A DNA stretch of 64,000 nucleotides from Triglochin maritima (GCA_963682175.1 OY821784.1:36127621-36191620); one strand, 5' to 3'; shown: positions 1 to 12,005, counted from the stretch's first letter. Numbers and translations are program-made. Notes: generated from the sequence alone by a model not told the origin.

Positions 1-2220
1 TCTGAACGAAAAAACCGTCACATCTTGAATGTTACCCGATCTCTGTTGTTTCAAAGTAATATACCAAAACATTTTTGGTCTGACGCAGTTCTAACTGCCA
101 CCTATCTCATTAATCGCTTACCAAGCCCCGTCCTTCAAAACAAACAACCTTTAGGAATATTGTTAAACCGGGCACTGCAATTAGATCATCTTAAAGTTTT
201 TGGTTGTGTCTGTTTTGTTCACAAGAAACGGATAGACAAGTTTGACAGCAACTCTGTAAAATGTATTTTTCTTGGTTATTCTGTAAACAAAAAAGGGTAC
301 AAATGTTTTGACCCCGATACTTGCAAAATGTATATATCAAGAGATGTATCCTTTAGAGAGAGTGAGTTCTACTACAAAGAGAATACAACTGGGACCCTCC
401 CAGCTACAACAACTACTCTACCACAAAGCCACATGGAAGAAAGAGAAGGACAAGAGAGCAATCAAGAAAACGAGAAGGAAGATGAAGAAGAAGAAACTCC
501 ACCTCAAGACAATCAAGAAAATCCTCAAGCAATGAGATCCACTCGTCCAAGACGTCCTCCGGCCAGGTTTAACGACTTTGTTACCTCACACGTCACCTAT
601 CCCATCGAAAATCACATCTCCTACGAACAAATTCTCCCAATCTACAAAACATACCTAACCCAAATAAATAACTTAGAACCTAAGACATTCCAAGAAGCTA
701 TAGGAAATCCAAAATGGCGCAAAGTCATGAGTGAAGAACTCAACGCCCTAGAAAACAACAACACGTGGACACTCATTCCAAAACCACAAGGGATAAAACC
801 TGTTGGGTGCAAATGGGTCTATAAAATAAAATATAACAGTAATGGAACCATAGAAAGATACAAAGCTAGACTCGTGGCCAAAGGGTATACTCAAACTTAC
901 GGGATTGACTACCTAGAGACCTTTGCTCCTGTTGCGAAAATGAACACGGTTCGTGTTCTTTTGTCCATAGCAGTCAACAAGAATTGGAAACTCCATCAAA
1001 TGGATGTACGAAATGCTTTCTTACAAGGAAATCTTGAAGAGGAAGTATATATGACTCCTCCACCCGGATTCAACGTCACCTCAAACCAGGTATGCAAACT
1101 CAACAAAGCCATCTATGGTCTGAAGCAATCTCCACGCGCATGGTATGCGAAACTCAGTCTTTTTTTGCTTGCTTATGGTTTTTTAAAATCTTCCGCTGAC
1201 GCTTCTATGTTTACTAAACGCCACAAACAAGGAATCACCATAGTATTAGTTTATGTTGACGATATCATCATCACCGGAGACATTAACAATGAAATTAGTC
1301 AAGTCAAACACTACCTCAAAACAAAATTCGACATAAAAGACCTCGGCCTCTTAAAATACTTCTTAGGAATAGAAATTGCATACTCAAGAAAGGGTCTCTT
1401 CTTATCACAAAGGAAATATGCCCTAGACCTATTGATAGAAACGGGAAAACTTGGTGTTAAACCCGCTAACACACCAGTAGAAACAAACCTCAAAATCAAC
1501 TCTACTGACGGAGAACCCGTCAAAAACATTCATCAGTTTCAAAGACTTGTAGGCAAACTCATATACCTAACGGTAACTAGACCAGACATAACATTTGCTG
1601 TTAGCATAGTTAGTCAATTTATGCATGCACCTCGAACACCACACTTAGGTATCATTGATCGCATTTTAAGGTATATAAAACAAACCCCAGGGCAAGGAAT
1701 ACTTATGAAAAATAATAACTCTGACAATATCATTGGTTTCTCGGATGCAGATTGGGCAGGAAGTCATGATCGTAGATCAACTACAGGTTTCTGCACCTTT
1801 GTAGGAGGAAACCTTGTAACTTGGAGGAGTAAGAAGCAAAAAGTTGTTGCACGATCCAGTGCAGAAGCTGAGTATCGCGCAATGGCATCTACAACTAGTG
1901 AACTTATATGGTTAAAACAACTTCTCAACGATATGGGACAATCTCCCAGCATGCCCATACAGATGTTCTGCGACAACAATGCTGCTCGACACATAGCGTC
2001 CAACCCAGTCTTTCACGAAAGGACCAAACACATTGAAGTGGACTGTCATTTCATTCGCGAAAAGATCCAAGCAAGAGAAATAGAAGTCCCCTACATACCC
2101 AGTAAAGAACAACTAGCAGATGTGTTTACCAAGGCCCTAAGTCAGAAGCCGTTCAGTCAAATCATCAGCAAGCTGGGTACCTTCAACCTCTTCCGGACCC
2201 AACTTGAGGGGGAGTGTTAA
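1..2220 (+). CDS. Copia-type pol polyprotein: integrase end, reverse transcriptase, RNase H (5' partial)
   Basis: The frame is open from base 1 and ends at a TAA at 2218-2220, giving 739 visible residues. The first ~110 residues match the end of a copia integrase core (FWSDAV, TYLINRLPS). An acidic, Glu/Asn-rich linker follows at about residues 140-180. The reverse transcriptase lies at about 230-480, with the KARLVAKGYTQ and FLQGNLEEEVYM blocks and the catalytic YVDDIIITGD motif. RNase H follows, with DADWAG and RSSAEAEYRA. Integrase upstream of reverse transcriptase is the copia order. No stops or frameshifts were seen. The protein would act in the element's cytoplasmic particles. Its start lies outside the window. 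Confidence 0.93.
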   Translation, partial: SERKNRHILNVTRSLLFQSNIPKHFWSDAVLTATYLINRLPSPVLQNKQPLGILLNRALQLDHLKVFGCVCFVHKKRIDKFDSNSVKCIFLGYSVNKKGYKCFDPDTCKMYISRDVSFRESEFYYKENTTGTLPATTTTLPQSHMEEREGQESNQENEKEDEEEETPPQDNQENPQAMRSTRPRRPPARFNDFVTSHVTYPIENHISYEQILPIYKTYLTQINNLEPKTFQEAIGNPKWRKVMSEELNALENNNTWTLIPKPQGIKPVGCKWVYKIKYNSNGTIERYKARLVAKGYTQTYGIDYLETFAPVAKMNTVRVLLSIAVNKNWKLHQMDVRNAFLQGNLEEEVYMTPPPGFNVTSNQVCKLNKAIYGLKQSPRAWYAKLSLFLLAYGFLKSSADASMFTKRHKQGITIVLVYVDDIIITGDINNEISQVKHYLKTKFDIKDLGLLKYFLGIEIAYSRKGLFLSQRKYALDLLIETGKLGVKPANTPVETNLKINSTDGEPVKNIHQFQRLVGKLIYLTVTRPDITFAVSIVSQFMHAPRTPHLGIIDRILRYIKQTPGQGILMKNNNSDNIIGFSDADWAGSHDRRSTTGFCTFVGGNLVTWRSKKQKVVARSSAEAEYRAMASTTSELIWLKQLLNDMGQSPSMPIQMFCDNNAARHIASNPVFHERTKHIEVDCHFIREKIQAREIEVPYIPSKEQLADVFTKALSQKPFSQIISKLGTFNLFRTQLEGEC

Positions 2221-2434
2221 AAAGGATACGTCGAGAACCCAACCGGCGCCTCTTCCTCAACAGGCGCATCCCCTTCTCCGAACGGACGCAACGCTTCTTC
2301 CCCGAGGTAGCTCACCCAACGTTTAGATTTACACCCGTATAAAACACAATGTATTTTGAATTCAAATGTAATGTTGAAAACAAAAACAATATCCTCAATA
2401 AAACACAAACTCCTTGCGTTTCTTCAGTTTTACA
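2215..2434 (+). repeat. Copia 3' LTR (about 220 bp)
   Basis: The repeat starts TGTTA immediately after the polypurine tract and probably ends at the TTTACA at 2429-2434, giving the usual TG...CA ends. It contains a TATA-like GTATAAAA at about 2336 and an AATAAA-type signal near 2396. The right end is inferred because the partner LTR is off the window. Confidence 0.7.
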
Positions 2435-2916
2435 TGATTTTTGTACGTTTTAACTGTTGACTTTGCCATTGCTGTGCATAATAGACCGTTATATTAGACT
2501 TGACTTATTCCTGGTTAATTTGTTTGTTTGCCGTCTTTCGGTTGTCTGGATATAGAAAATTTTGGATTAATTTGTTCGTCGTGTGCACACACTCTGACGA
2601 GGAAAAATATCGACTACAGTCCACAGCTAATAAAAGTGCTCAAGTGGTACTCACAATAGTGCAAGTCATTGATCGACGGATGTTAATTTCGAGTAATGGT
2701 AGTTAAGCGATTCCAATTCAAGATACTTAAGCAAAGGAAGTCGTGAGGCGAATTATAAATAGCTCTATAGTATCGTGTAAATAACTACTTTTTTATTATT
2801 TGTTTTGTTAGTCTTTTTAAATGATCCAAAACTTTAATTTTACCAAACGTTTAATCCTGACCGTCTCTAATTTTAAAGGCGAAAATTCGTTTTTCCAAGT
2901 TGCCACTAAAAGATGT
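2435..2916. other. Intergenic, nothing recognised
   Basis: AT-rich sequence between the copia LTR and the first hAT-like element. Only a short ORF (68 codons) is present, with no recognisable domain. Confidence 0.6.
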
Positions 2917-2924
2917 AACTAGAG

Positions 2925-3558
2925 TAGGGCTGTCAATCGTGTCGTGTCGTGTGCTAATCGTGTCGTGTCAACTCCTATATATAAGCTCTAGGTGTTGCGC
3001 CGTATCCGACCCATTTAATAATCGTGTTGCTAAATTTCTGCCGTATCCAACCCATTTATAATCGTGTTGCCGTATCCAACCCGTTTATACCCGATTATTA
3101 AACGGGTTAGTTTGTGTACACGTTTAATACCGCTATTGTTTACACCATTGAACACACGATTATCCACTCGTTCAGAATTCAAACTTCAAAGTTTCAAACC
3201 ACTCACATATATAGAATTGGTAAAATTATAAATATGACATTCAGTTGAATCAGTTCTTAGAATTTGTTTATTATAATTTATAATTTATATATTATTTATA
3301 GACTTGTCGTATTAGTCGTGTAGTAATCGTGTCGTATTCGCAATCGTGTGCCTAATTACCCAATTACTTATCGTGTTTTATCGTGTCTTAATCGTGTTAA
3401 TCGTTTTTGCAGCAGAAATCCATATCCAACACATTTAATAATCGTGTTGCCGTATCCAACCCATTTATTAATCGTGTTCAAATTTTCAATCCATATCCGC
3501 TAATTTCGTGTCATTTTCGTGTCGTGTTATCGTGTTTCGTGTAAAATTAACAGTCCTA
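2925..3558. mobile_element. Non-autonomous hAT-like element (634 bp) rich in CGTGTCGTG motifs
   Basis: The ends are TAGGGCTGTCAAT and, inverted, TAGGACTGTTAAT. A perfect 8-bp duplication, AACTAGAG, flanks them at 2917-2924 and 3559-3566. An 8-bp TSD with TAGGG-type ends is the hAT signature. The interior has no coding capacity. It is built from repeated TCGTGTCGTG and 'CCGTATCCAACCC' units in both orientations, which may be transposase-binding sites. Confidence 0.85.
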
Positions 3559-3686
3559 AACTAGAGGTAACTAAACTATTTTTTATGGAACCGAACTTAC
3601 ATACCAACCAAATAAAAAAATCATTAACTAGACTAACCACGACTGTGTACAAAAATTGTTTGAGGATGTTATGCTAATTGACCTAA

Positions 3687-3997
3687 GACCACCCGTAACG
3701 GGTCGTCTCACTGGGTCATTAGTGTTCACACGAGCATGTGTGATTATTATTTTTTTGGTTTTTTTTGTTTTGATGTTTTCAAATTTAGTTTTAATGTTTT
3801 GTTAAATTATTATTTTTTGAAAATATATTTTCTATTTATTTTGTCTTGTTTTTTAAAATAATTTTTTTACAAAGTCGACTCCAAAATGATGTGGATGAGA
3901 GAGATGATTTGTAGTGAGTTGTGGTTAAGAGGTGAATAGTATAGGAAAGAGAAGAAAACTCATAACTGAGTCGTCCAGGTCATGACTAAAGATGGTC
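3687..3997. mobile_element. Tourist-like MITE (PIF/Harbinger type, 311 bp)
   Basis: The terminal inverted repeats are GACCACC and, inverted, GACCATC. The flanking trinucleotide TAA is duplicated at 3684-3686 and 3998-4000, as expected for PIF/Harbinger insertions. Inside the ends lie GGGTCGTC and GGTCATGAC motifs that recur in the copies at 25124-26039 and 45823-46377. There is no coding capacity. Confidence 0.75.
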
Positions 3998-4523
3998 TAA
4001 GATATAACTAAACAAAATCAACCAAGGTCAAACCGTACACCCAATAGCCTCCATTATTGTATTCTCTCTCCCGTTATATTAACACTAGTAATAACTTAAT
4101 TTGCGTTATGCAGAAAAAATAATTCACTTTAGATGAAATTAATAATTTATTTAATACATAATTATCGACACTAATTGCATGATATTATGATAATGATATA
4201 ACACAAGAAAATGTAAATGCAACTGAACCATTGTGTGGCACAGTAACCAACGGCTACAAAATGATAAAAATTGGCAATAAACTTGAAATCTGGCAACTTT
4301 CATGGTTTGTGTTCACAATTTATAGTATATTCTAGAACTAATTAAGCATCAAAATCATATGATTCAAGATGTGTGTTTATGAGAAGAAGAATAAAGAACA
4401 AAACTAATTTTTTTGTTGAGTGGGCAAAAACAATTTTCCAATTAACCTTAAATGACACAAAAATGAGTTGTATTAAAAAAGTTATATAAATAACAAAAGA
4501 ACATCACTCACAGAGTCGAGAAT

Positions 4524-6427
4524 TAGGGGTGTAAACGAGCCTTAATCGAGCGAGCGGGCTAAGATCGAGATCAACTCGATAAGGAATTTCACCCGCTCAT
4601 CGCTCGCTTGATAGGTGAGTCGAGCAGAAAAATACGCTCGTGCTCGGCTCGCCTGATGCTCGCGAGCCGCTCACTCTCGATTGCTCGTTTATTTTTTTAT
4701 GTTTAACATGAATTTTACAATATAAACACAAATAAATCTGAAATTTACGAAATAAATCCAAATAAAGTTGAAATTTAGTAGAAACTTGAAGTAGTGTTCT
4801 AAAGCAACATAAAATCTCTAACAACACAAATTACATCACAATATTACTTCAAATAACATAATCAAATAATCATGAACAATATTAGACTCCAATTATCTTA
4901 ATCTCTTTACTATCTCGGAGTTTCACCGCCTTGTCTTCTTCAACAAAATAATCGTACTGAAAAAACAAACACACAACATTAGTAATGACAAAATATAATA
5001 GTTGTTGACAACTAAACAAGTATATATATATATGCTTACACTTGGTGTTTTTGTTCTTTTGACTTTTAGCTCTTCTTCTACCTGTTGGTCTCCCCTTCAA
5101 ATTTCATCGTTCTCCTCCTCACCAACGCCCTCAGGTGATCGAGATGAAATTCTTGAACACATGCTTAATTGCATACAAGAAATAAAGCAAGATGTTGGTC
5201 ATTGATAATCACATGCTTAATTGCAAAAAATGTCATCAAGTTTGGTTCAAAGATTTAAAGTGGCTTTAACTAAGAGGATTGATCTTTTCAGACTAAATCA
5301 GAAAAGAGACAAATAAATTTGAGTTTTTAATTCTCAAACATGTGTTTGGTTATCTTGTGTTCTTGTTATGACTGTCTACATTAAGAATAGAACATTGAAA
5401 AGTCCCGATTATGTTGCTTTTAATATTCGTAACTTGACTTTGTGGGAGGATTTTATTTGAAAGGAATCCGAAAGTTACATTTTCTTCAGCAAGATTTTAT
5501 TTGAGGGAATTTTGTCTAATTTACATCTCCAGCTCATGGTAGATATAAATAAAACTCAACAACTGCTTTCCATTTCCTTTCAAAATTTCAAGATATTACA
5601 TAATGTTTAATCGACCATGAGTTATGACAAGATCAGCCAAGACTCCAAAAGAGTAGCAACACAAAGTAACTAGTAGAGTAACTCGAGACGTATCATTTTC
5701 ACGACCTTATTAGTTGGTCAATTCACATTTCATTTTATAAATCAATGAATAATTTTCGGAAAAAGAAAAACACCATATAAATACAGTTGTTGAAATTAAC
5801 ATGAAAAAAAGAGACGTTTTGTTTGGATATGAAAATAATTACATTTTGTGTTGGCAGATTGGAGGCGAAGAAGGAAACCCTAATCCGAGTGTCAACTGTG
5901 AAGAACGAGGGTGAGAACGAGGAGGTCGTCGGAGGCCCGCAGAAGAGGAGGTGTGGGGGTGGTCGTCAGAGGCCTAGAGAAAATGAGGCATGGGGGTGAT
6001 CGTCGGAGGCCCGGAAAACAGGAGGCGTGGAGGAGGAGGAAGTGAGATTTTAGGGCTTTAACGTGTGGGGAAGTGAAGAATCGTGAATGACCTAACAAAA
6101 AAAACTTTTTTACTCTTTTACACTTTTAGTATTTAGGACTTTAGTTTAAAAATAGATAAATGGTTTAAAAGTAATCCCCCCCCCCCCCCCCCCCCCCAAT
6201 ATGGATAATTGTAATTGGATATAGTAAATATGATAATCGGGTGTTTTAACGAGCAAGCGAATGTCGAGCATCGAGCGAGCACGGTTTGCTCGTGCTCGAC
6301 TCGTTTAGTTTGTCGAGCTGTTTTTTGGCTCGTGCTCGGTTCGTTAGTAATCGAGTCAAGCACGATCCGAACAAATCGAACGAACATCGAGCGATCCGTC
6401 GATCCCGAGCCAAACTTGACAGCCCTA
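4524..6427. mobile_element. Non-autonomous hAT-like element (1.9 kb)
   Basis: The ends are TAGGGGTGTAAACGAG and, inverted, TAGGGCTGTCAAGTTTGG. The 8-bp flanks TCGAGAAT (4516-4523) and TCAAGAAT (6428-6435) match at 7 of 8 positions, supporting an older hAT insertion. The ends carry dense 'GAGC/GCTCG' repeats (4545-4690 and 6248-6410). The interior holds only short ORFs and a GGAGGCC-type tandem repeat near 5930-6040. No hAT transposase was recognised. Confidence 0.8.
6176..6197. repeat. 22-base cytosine homopolymer
   Basis: An uninterrupted run of 22 C lies just inside the right end of the hAT-like element. Such runs are unstable and error-prone in sequencing, so the true length may differ. 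Confidence 0.8.
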
Positions 6428-6435
6428 TCAAGAAT

Positions 6436-7771
6436 GAATGTGCATGATGACTAAAATTGTTAATAGCAAAGAAGAATAGATTATTTGAAACAATATAATT
6501 ACAAAAAAAGTATATAGGAAAAAACCGAAATTACCACACACAAAAACATCATCCTAAAGGATATACAAATTGAAATTGCTTTGTGATATCATGTTTGTAT
6601 AGAAGAGGAGGTGATGGTTGGATTCTAGGATCAAAGAGATGTTATGAAGGTAAAAAATAAAGATGGATTCAGATGTTATGAAGAGAAAAAGATCGAGTTA
6701 CGGTCCTTTCTTTCGCAACAAAAAGAAAGTGTTACATTACTAGAATTTCAAAAGGATTCCAAGACTATTTTACGTATAGGTGAACTACTCAGATATATTT
6801 GTTGCGGTTTAATAGTTATTACAACGACTCACACTACAAACAAATGATTAGACTAACAACTCGAATTGATCCAAACAAGGCCCATTCATCTCATTAACAA
6901 GAGTCACACCTCAAAATGTTGCAAAAAAACACATTTTCATCTAAATTTCCGTCGACAAATGTAGTGCAACATGACTTACAAGATCATGGCCGATAGCCAA
7001 TATATTAAGGTGTAAACCATCATTATAAAGTTGACCTGTTTTATCTACGTCTTCTAATTAATTAAATTTGGCCTATAAGACTATAATAAGAAAGTCGTGC
7101 ATCAACATATTTAATTTTCGTATGGGAGTTAAGAAGCATAAGTAATTACTTTGATTGCCAAAGTTTGATATTTAGTGACTTCTTTCTTAGTTTATTGGAG
7201 AACTCATGGGTCCATTGGGCCTGATGTAAGTTTATTTTTAGTTATATATATCAGATAATTGAAATGGGCCCATCTGGGGCAGCTCATGCGACAAAAATCA
7301 AACATAAAAAATATTATATTACATACTATATATTTTTTCTCTATCTAAATCCAGTGTTTAATAATCTGTATTATTCTTTAATAATCTGTATCTAACATAT
7401 TCTAAGAGCGAGATAGAACACTTGGATTATTCCTAGCTGTTTTTTCGAAACAAATATAACATTTTAGTATTTTACGATACTTGATGAATTTAGACGATTT
7501 TAGTTAAGTGATTTTTTTTTTACTTTTGCATCACTTTGAACCATTTCGTTTGTAAGTAGAATATACATTGAAATTTCTACCCGATTTTTCTTTATGGTTC
7601 TTGGTGCATTTTTTTATGAGTTTGAATTTTAAAGTTGCTACAAGAAGAAAAAGATGAAACTAGCTCAAATGTAAAACAAAAACAAAACAAGAAATAGTGC
7701 ACATGCACCAAAAATGTACAAAAGCATGCTTTTTTACAATTTAACTTAAACTTGATGAAATCTCAAAACGT
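6436..7771. other. Intergenic, nothing recognised
   Basis: AT-rich non-coding sequence. The short ORF at 6644-6847 has no recognisable motif and lies in sequence of unremarkable composition. Confidence 0.6.
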
Positions 7772-8303
7772 AGGATAAATTATAGGTTGTCCGCTTTACT
7801 TGATCAAGTAACACTTTGACCCCTTGAAGGCTTGAACTTTAAAACTTACACTTACATCCCATAAAGTTTGATTTGTGTAACACTTTGACTCATTCTTCAT
7901 CAAAAAATATTATTTTTCAACATATGCTTTGTTTTTCTCAATTTTTTCTTGTTGTTCGCAAAAAATTCTTCTAATCATCCAATGGTAAAATTTGAATTAA
8001 ATTGGAAGTCAGCTTGTACTCAAATTTGGAACTAATTGGTTCACAATTCGACCGAAATTTGAAACAAATTTGACATCCGATCTGATTAGAACTTTGCTAC
8101 AAAGATATATTAGAAGTATGTTTGGCAAACGACAAAACAATTTGAGAAAAAAACAATGAATATGTAGAAAAATAATGTTTTTATATGAAAATGAGGTCAA
8201 AGTGTTACACAAATTAAACTTTACGGGGTATAAGAGGTTTTAAAGTTCAGAAGGTTAAAGTGTTACTCGACAATAGTTAAGGAGAACAAATGGTAATTTA
8301 CCT
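7772..8303. mobile_element. Inverted-repeat MITE, possibly MULE-derived (about 530 bp)
   Basis: The left end AGGATAAATTATAGG pairs with an inverted right end AGGTAAATTACCATT. The inverted similarity continues inward for over 100 bp, with the motif AAGTAACACTTTGAC repeated in both arms. There is no coding capacity. I could not find a convincing target-site duplication, so family assignment is open. The AGGTAAATTA-type end also appears singly near 32040. Confidence 0.55.
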
Positions 8304-9013
8304 TAAAAAGTATGACTTACTTTTTTGCACGGTAAAAAGCAGTAATTTTCTCCATATTCTCCCTATGCTAAGGTACCGTGGTTTCTAATGAATTAAAACA
8401 ACACTAGAAAAAAGACGCATACCGTAATATAGAAACAAAGATTTAATAATGGTTTGATTTTTCAAAATATTCTCGCCAACTTAACCTACTCACACACACC
8501 GACACATCCCGTGATCATACTTCTCGAAACGGTCCCATGCATGTCACTACATCGTTATCCTACAACACATGGGGTTTTTAATCTTGATAGCTGGTTTGTA
8601 TTTTGGTATTTTTTTTTAGAATAACCACCAACGATTCACTGGATCTCGTTAGTAACCAATTCAGGTAATTACAAATTCAGCTCAAGGTAGTGGAATTTAA
8701 AATGATAATAATCCAAGAAGTCAAAATTTACATGAACCTAAAATCAAGAGAATCAGAATATCAAAGTATCTTTAAAAACTAGACGAAATCTCAAAATCCA
8801 GGAAATCTTTCAAACCTCCACGATAGTTAAGACTTTGGCCATACCACCCTAACTCGAATTTAATTTCTTTTTGGTAGGTTAGGTGTTTGTTTCCTTCCGA
8901 TCTCTACCATTTAAAAAAAACAAAAAAAACAAATTAACGGTCCCCATACACCACTCACTACGCACTACAAACTCCACCCATCCTCCCACCAATCTCCACA
9001 CAATACCAACACA
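8304..9013. other. Upstream region of the cystatin gene
   Basis: AT-rich sequence with no ORF. The last ~100 bases become C-rich and CACCA-rich (8945-9012), typical of a plant 5' leader. I could not place a TATA box with confidence. Confidence 0.5.
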
Positions 9014-9373
9014 ATGCCAATCCAACCTCAACTCCAAACCCTAATTCTCTTCTTCCTTTTCATTGCCATCTCGACCGCGGCAACATTAATGCCGGGCGGA
9101 TGGCAGCCGATCAAGAACCCTAATGACGACCCCCATGTAAAAACCATCGCAAAATTTGCGATTTCGGAGCACAACAAGGCGTCCACCGGAACCGACAAGT
9201 TGGTTTTCTCTAAGGTTGTGAGTGGTAAGACCCAAGTGGTGGCCGGAACCAACTATAAGCTTGTCATCAAGGCTAAGAAGGGTGATGGTGGTAATGAGTA
9301 TGAGGCCATTGTGTGGGAGAAGTCATGGGAGAAGTTTAGGAAGCTCACTTCCTTTAAGCTAATTAAGGTTTAG
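9014..9373 (+). CDS. Phytocystatin (secreted cysteine protease inhibitor)
   Basis: An intact single-exon gene of 119 codons. The product blocks papain-like cysteine proteases by inserting a three-part wedge into the active-site cleft. All parts are visible: the N-terminal Gly-Gly (28-29), the first hairpin loop QVVAG (74-78) and the Trp-containing second loop (VWEKSW, 100-105; many relatives have a Pro before the second Trp). The plant-specific helix signature is present as IAKFAISEHN (45-54). Residues 1-23 form a hydrophobic signal peptide, so the protein should enter the secretory pathway. The start is the first ATG, preceded by ACACA, and the length is normal for a one-domain phytocystatin. 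A role in regulating endogenous proteases or in defence is family knowledge. Confidence 0.95.
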   Translation: MPIQPQLQTLILFFLFIAISTAATLMPGGWQPIKNPNDDPHVKTIAKFAISEHNKASTGTDKLVFSKVVSGKTQVVAGTNYKLVIKAKKGDGGNEYEAIVWEKSWEKFRKLTSFKLIKV

Positions 9374-9515
9374 AGAGTGATGTATCAACTTGTTGGGGGT
9401 TCCATGTGGGTATTTGTGTTTTAATTTATGTGGTATGAGCATTAATAATGATGTTTGTTTGATTGTAAGGGATAGCTTTGTGTTTTGCATGCTTTCATGA
9501 GTTGCTGTGAAGATT

Positions 9516-9521
9516 AATAAA
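9516..9521 (+). terminator. Polyadenylation signal of the cystatin gene
   Basis: An AATAAA hexamer lies 143 bases after the stop codon in T-rich sequence, a good candidate poly(A) signal. Confidence 0.55.
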
Positions 9522-9522
9522 A

Positions 9523-11457
9523 GTTTATATATGTCTCTTTGGTTGTAAGTTAATGTTTGGCTTTTGTCTTCCTTACTCTTATTTCGTAAAGTGTAACGAG
9601 ACTTGCTTTTGTTTATGTCATCGCTTGGTTATATTTTTGTTAGATTGAGGTTAAGTTGATATTCTTTTGTAATGAATCAATTGTCAAAACCTATATTCAA
9701 TTTGGGCCTTTGAAAATTGATATATGAAATGTGTTCAACCCACAATTATAGTCGTACTTAATTAAGCTTTGCCTAGTCTTTTTAAGAAGATTGATACGCT
9801 ATGAGATCAGCTAAAATGAGCTTTCCTTATTCACAATCAAAATCCGATCGAATAAAATCTTAAATAAGTCTCAAGAATTCCAATTACCAAAAGACCTTCC
9901 TCTCAGCACAAGGCAACCCATTTAATCCAATAGAGAAAATAAGTAACTTTTAGGAAATCATCACAAAAATTTAAATCATCAAAACAATTAGGGACTTTAC
10001 ATGTACCCTTGTAAACATCAAAGTGCTCTTGCAAAAGGTTGCATTTTCGAACTTTCTCACAAAAAGTATGTTTTCTTAATAATCATATTTGGAGATTCTT
10101 ATTGTGCATTTGGGTATTGATTCTCAAACTAGATTCTCAAAAATCTATCAACAGAATCAGTTTTACTCAAACAAGTAGAATCGATTCTGAAATTCAAAAT
10201 CTAATTCTCATCTTTAAATTGTACTCTGGCAGTTCCCTCTCCTCTAGAATAATAATAATAATAAGATAATTCCAGAATATTGTTCATGTATTTGGGAAAC
10301 AAAATGAAATCATTTCCATCCAAACACTTTCATACATGGAATGTAACTCTCGTATGTATACATGATGGGTTAGAATGTAATTGACTTCAAATGAAATCAT
10401 TTTAATCCGGACACTTTCACACCTGGAATTCTCCGATTTAGTATTCAAACGAATCGATTCTAAGTGAGAAACATATTCTCCGAAATCAATTTAGAATTAG
10501 ATTTCAATGAAAATCGATTAGCTAGAATTGATATCCAAACTGGCCCCTAGATACATTGTCAGAATCAACCGAGTTTGTACTGTTGGGTTACGATGAAAAA
10601 ACGCAGCCGAAAAATAACATAGAAACGATTTTTAATTTCATCAACCACCCAAGATCCATGCACATGATAATAATGAGGAAAACTAATGTACAATCATTTA
10701 TACCTTTGATGTGTGCATTTTTTTTGCTTATGGATGATGTGCGGAGAATTCCAAGTGTGATTCATCTACTCGAGAGACACGAACCACAGACTAAATTTCA
10801 CCAACACGTTAGCTAGAACGAGAGAAATGGAAGAACAAACATCTTCCTTGGTGGTGGAAGGGAGGGGACGGCTAGGGTTTTCTAGGAGAGAAATAGTTTT
10901 CTTTTTTTCTCTCTTATTTTCCATATATTTATAGACATCTTTTAAGCTAACTCTAATCTCATTAGGTAAGTGAACTTAATGAGCCCTTAGCTATCCATTT
11001 GTTTAGCCCATAAATTCCAATGGGTGTAACCCTTATAGTATCCGATTATATTAGTAACGCACATAATAATTGACACGTAAATCGTAATTGGTTTCTAGCT
11101 AAACATTACGACTCCTAATGTAATCAGATTAATTTTATTTTAAACTATTTATTCATTATGACACCTCGTTCATGTACATGTTAATTTCTTGTTGCTTACT
11201 GAAATTATAACGTGACCGATATTCCGATTAAAAGAGGATGATCCAAGATCAGAAGTAAATCATGCAATATAAAAGTCTAAACTACCAAATTCTTGTTAAT
11301 TATATGATTCATGGCCTCCGTCACTCCAGAGTGTCCATAAGTTCCCTGTATAGGAGGCTAAACCAAATGGAAAATGAGCAAAACATCATCCATAAGTTCT
11401 ATACATTGTCACAATGTTCATGTTTAATTAATTAAATAAACATATTTAGGTTATGTT
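9523..11457. other. Intergenic with probable repeat remnants
   Basis: No supported gene. The stretch 10060-10550 has repeated GATTCTCAAA and AATCATTT motifs and ends CCAAACTGGCCCCTA, resembling a hAT-type terminus. The part from about 10580 to 11360, with TTTATAGACATC and later CTCCGTCACTCCAGAGTG, looks like an LTR or other dispersed repeat. I could not define ends or duplications for either. Confidence 0.4.
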
Positions 11458-11466
11458 TAAATGTTA

Positions 11467-11768
11467 GGAAAAATTTTCAAAATAGAATTTTTTTTTTTAA
11501 AAAACTCTCAAAATAAACCTCAAACAAAAGTAGTTCTCAAACTAGACCCGCTGCCACCACGTGGTGACACGTGGCGGCGGCGGGTTTTGTTTTTTTGTGC
11601 ATAGATAAATCGGCATCACCAATGCCGAGTTCTCCCAGAGAGAACTCGGCACTGGTGATGCCGAGTTCTCCCAGAGAGAACTCGGCACGGGTGATACCGA
11701 GTTCTCTTTGGAAGAACTCGGCACTGGTGATGTCGAGTTCGATTTGATTTTTTATTGCCCAACACTTG
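11467..11768 (+). repeat. MULE-A left terminal inverted repeat
   Basis: This pairs with 18713-19009 at very high identity. It contains a perfect G-box palindrome CACCACGTGGTG beside a second CACGTGG, and then the first units of the GCCGAGTTC/GAACTCGGC hairpin array. Confidence 0.9.
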
Positions 11769-12000
11769 ACGTTTTCTGAGGTGATTCAAATAGAACTCGG
11801 CCGTTAGAGTGCCGAGTTCTATTTGAAAACTGTTCTCCTGGCGCTCAGATCGTGCATGAGACGATTGACGCCCAGGAGAACAGTTACTGAAATACAACTC
11901 GGCATCTAGGATGCCGAGTTCTAAAGGTAGAACTCGGAGTTTGTAACGCCGAGTTCACTTAAAAAAAAGTGAACTCGGCGTTACAAACGCCGAGTTCCGT
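11612..12000. repeat. MULE-A left hairpin array (GAACTCGGC...GCCGAGTTC)
   Basis: Successive inverted pairs of a 9-10 base motif are separated by short variable loops (for example GGCATCACCAGTGCC), forming a row of small perfect hairpins. The array ends just before a TATA box, so it sits where promoter elements would be. Confidence 0.85.
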
Positions 12001-12005
12001 CGGGC

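Larger units (their letters stand above)
1..2434 (+). mobile_element. Ty1/copia LTR retrotransposon, 3' part (pol end plus 3' LTR)
   Basis: The window opens inside a Ty1/copia element. An uninterrupted pol frame runs into a purine-rich polypurine tract (TTGAGGGGGAG, 2204-2214) directly before a 3' LTR. The gag, protease and most of the integrase, with the 5' LTR, lie off the left edge. No 5' LTR is visible, so age and TSD cannot be judged, but the clean pol frame suggests a fairly recent insertion. Confidence 0.9.

Noticed and set aside
11542..11897. ORFs with repeated SSLWENSASPV peptides (also at 18613-18940)
   Set aside because: They are translations of the MULE-A hairpin array and appear in inverted form at both ends.
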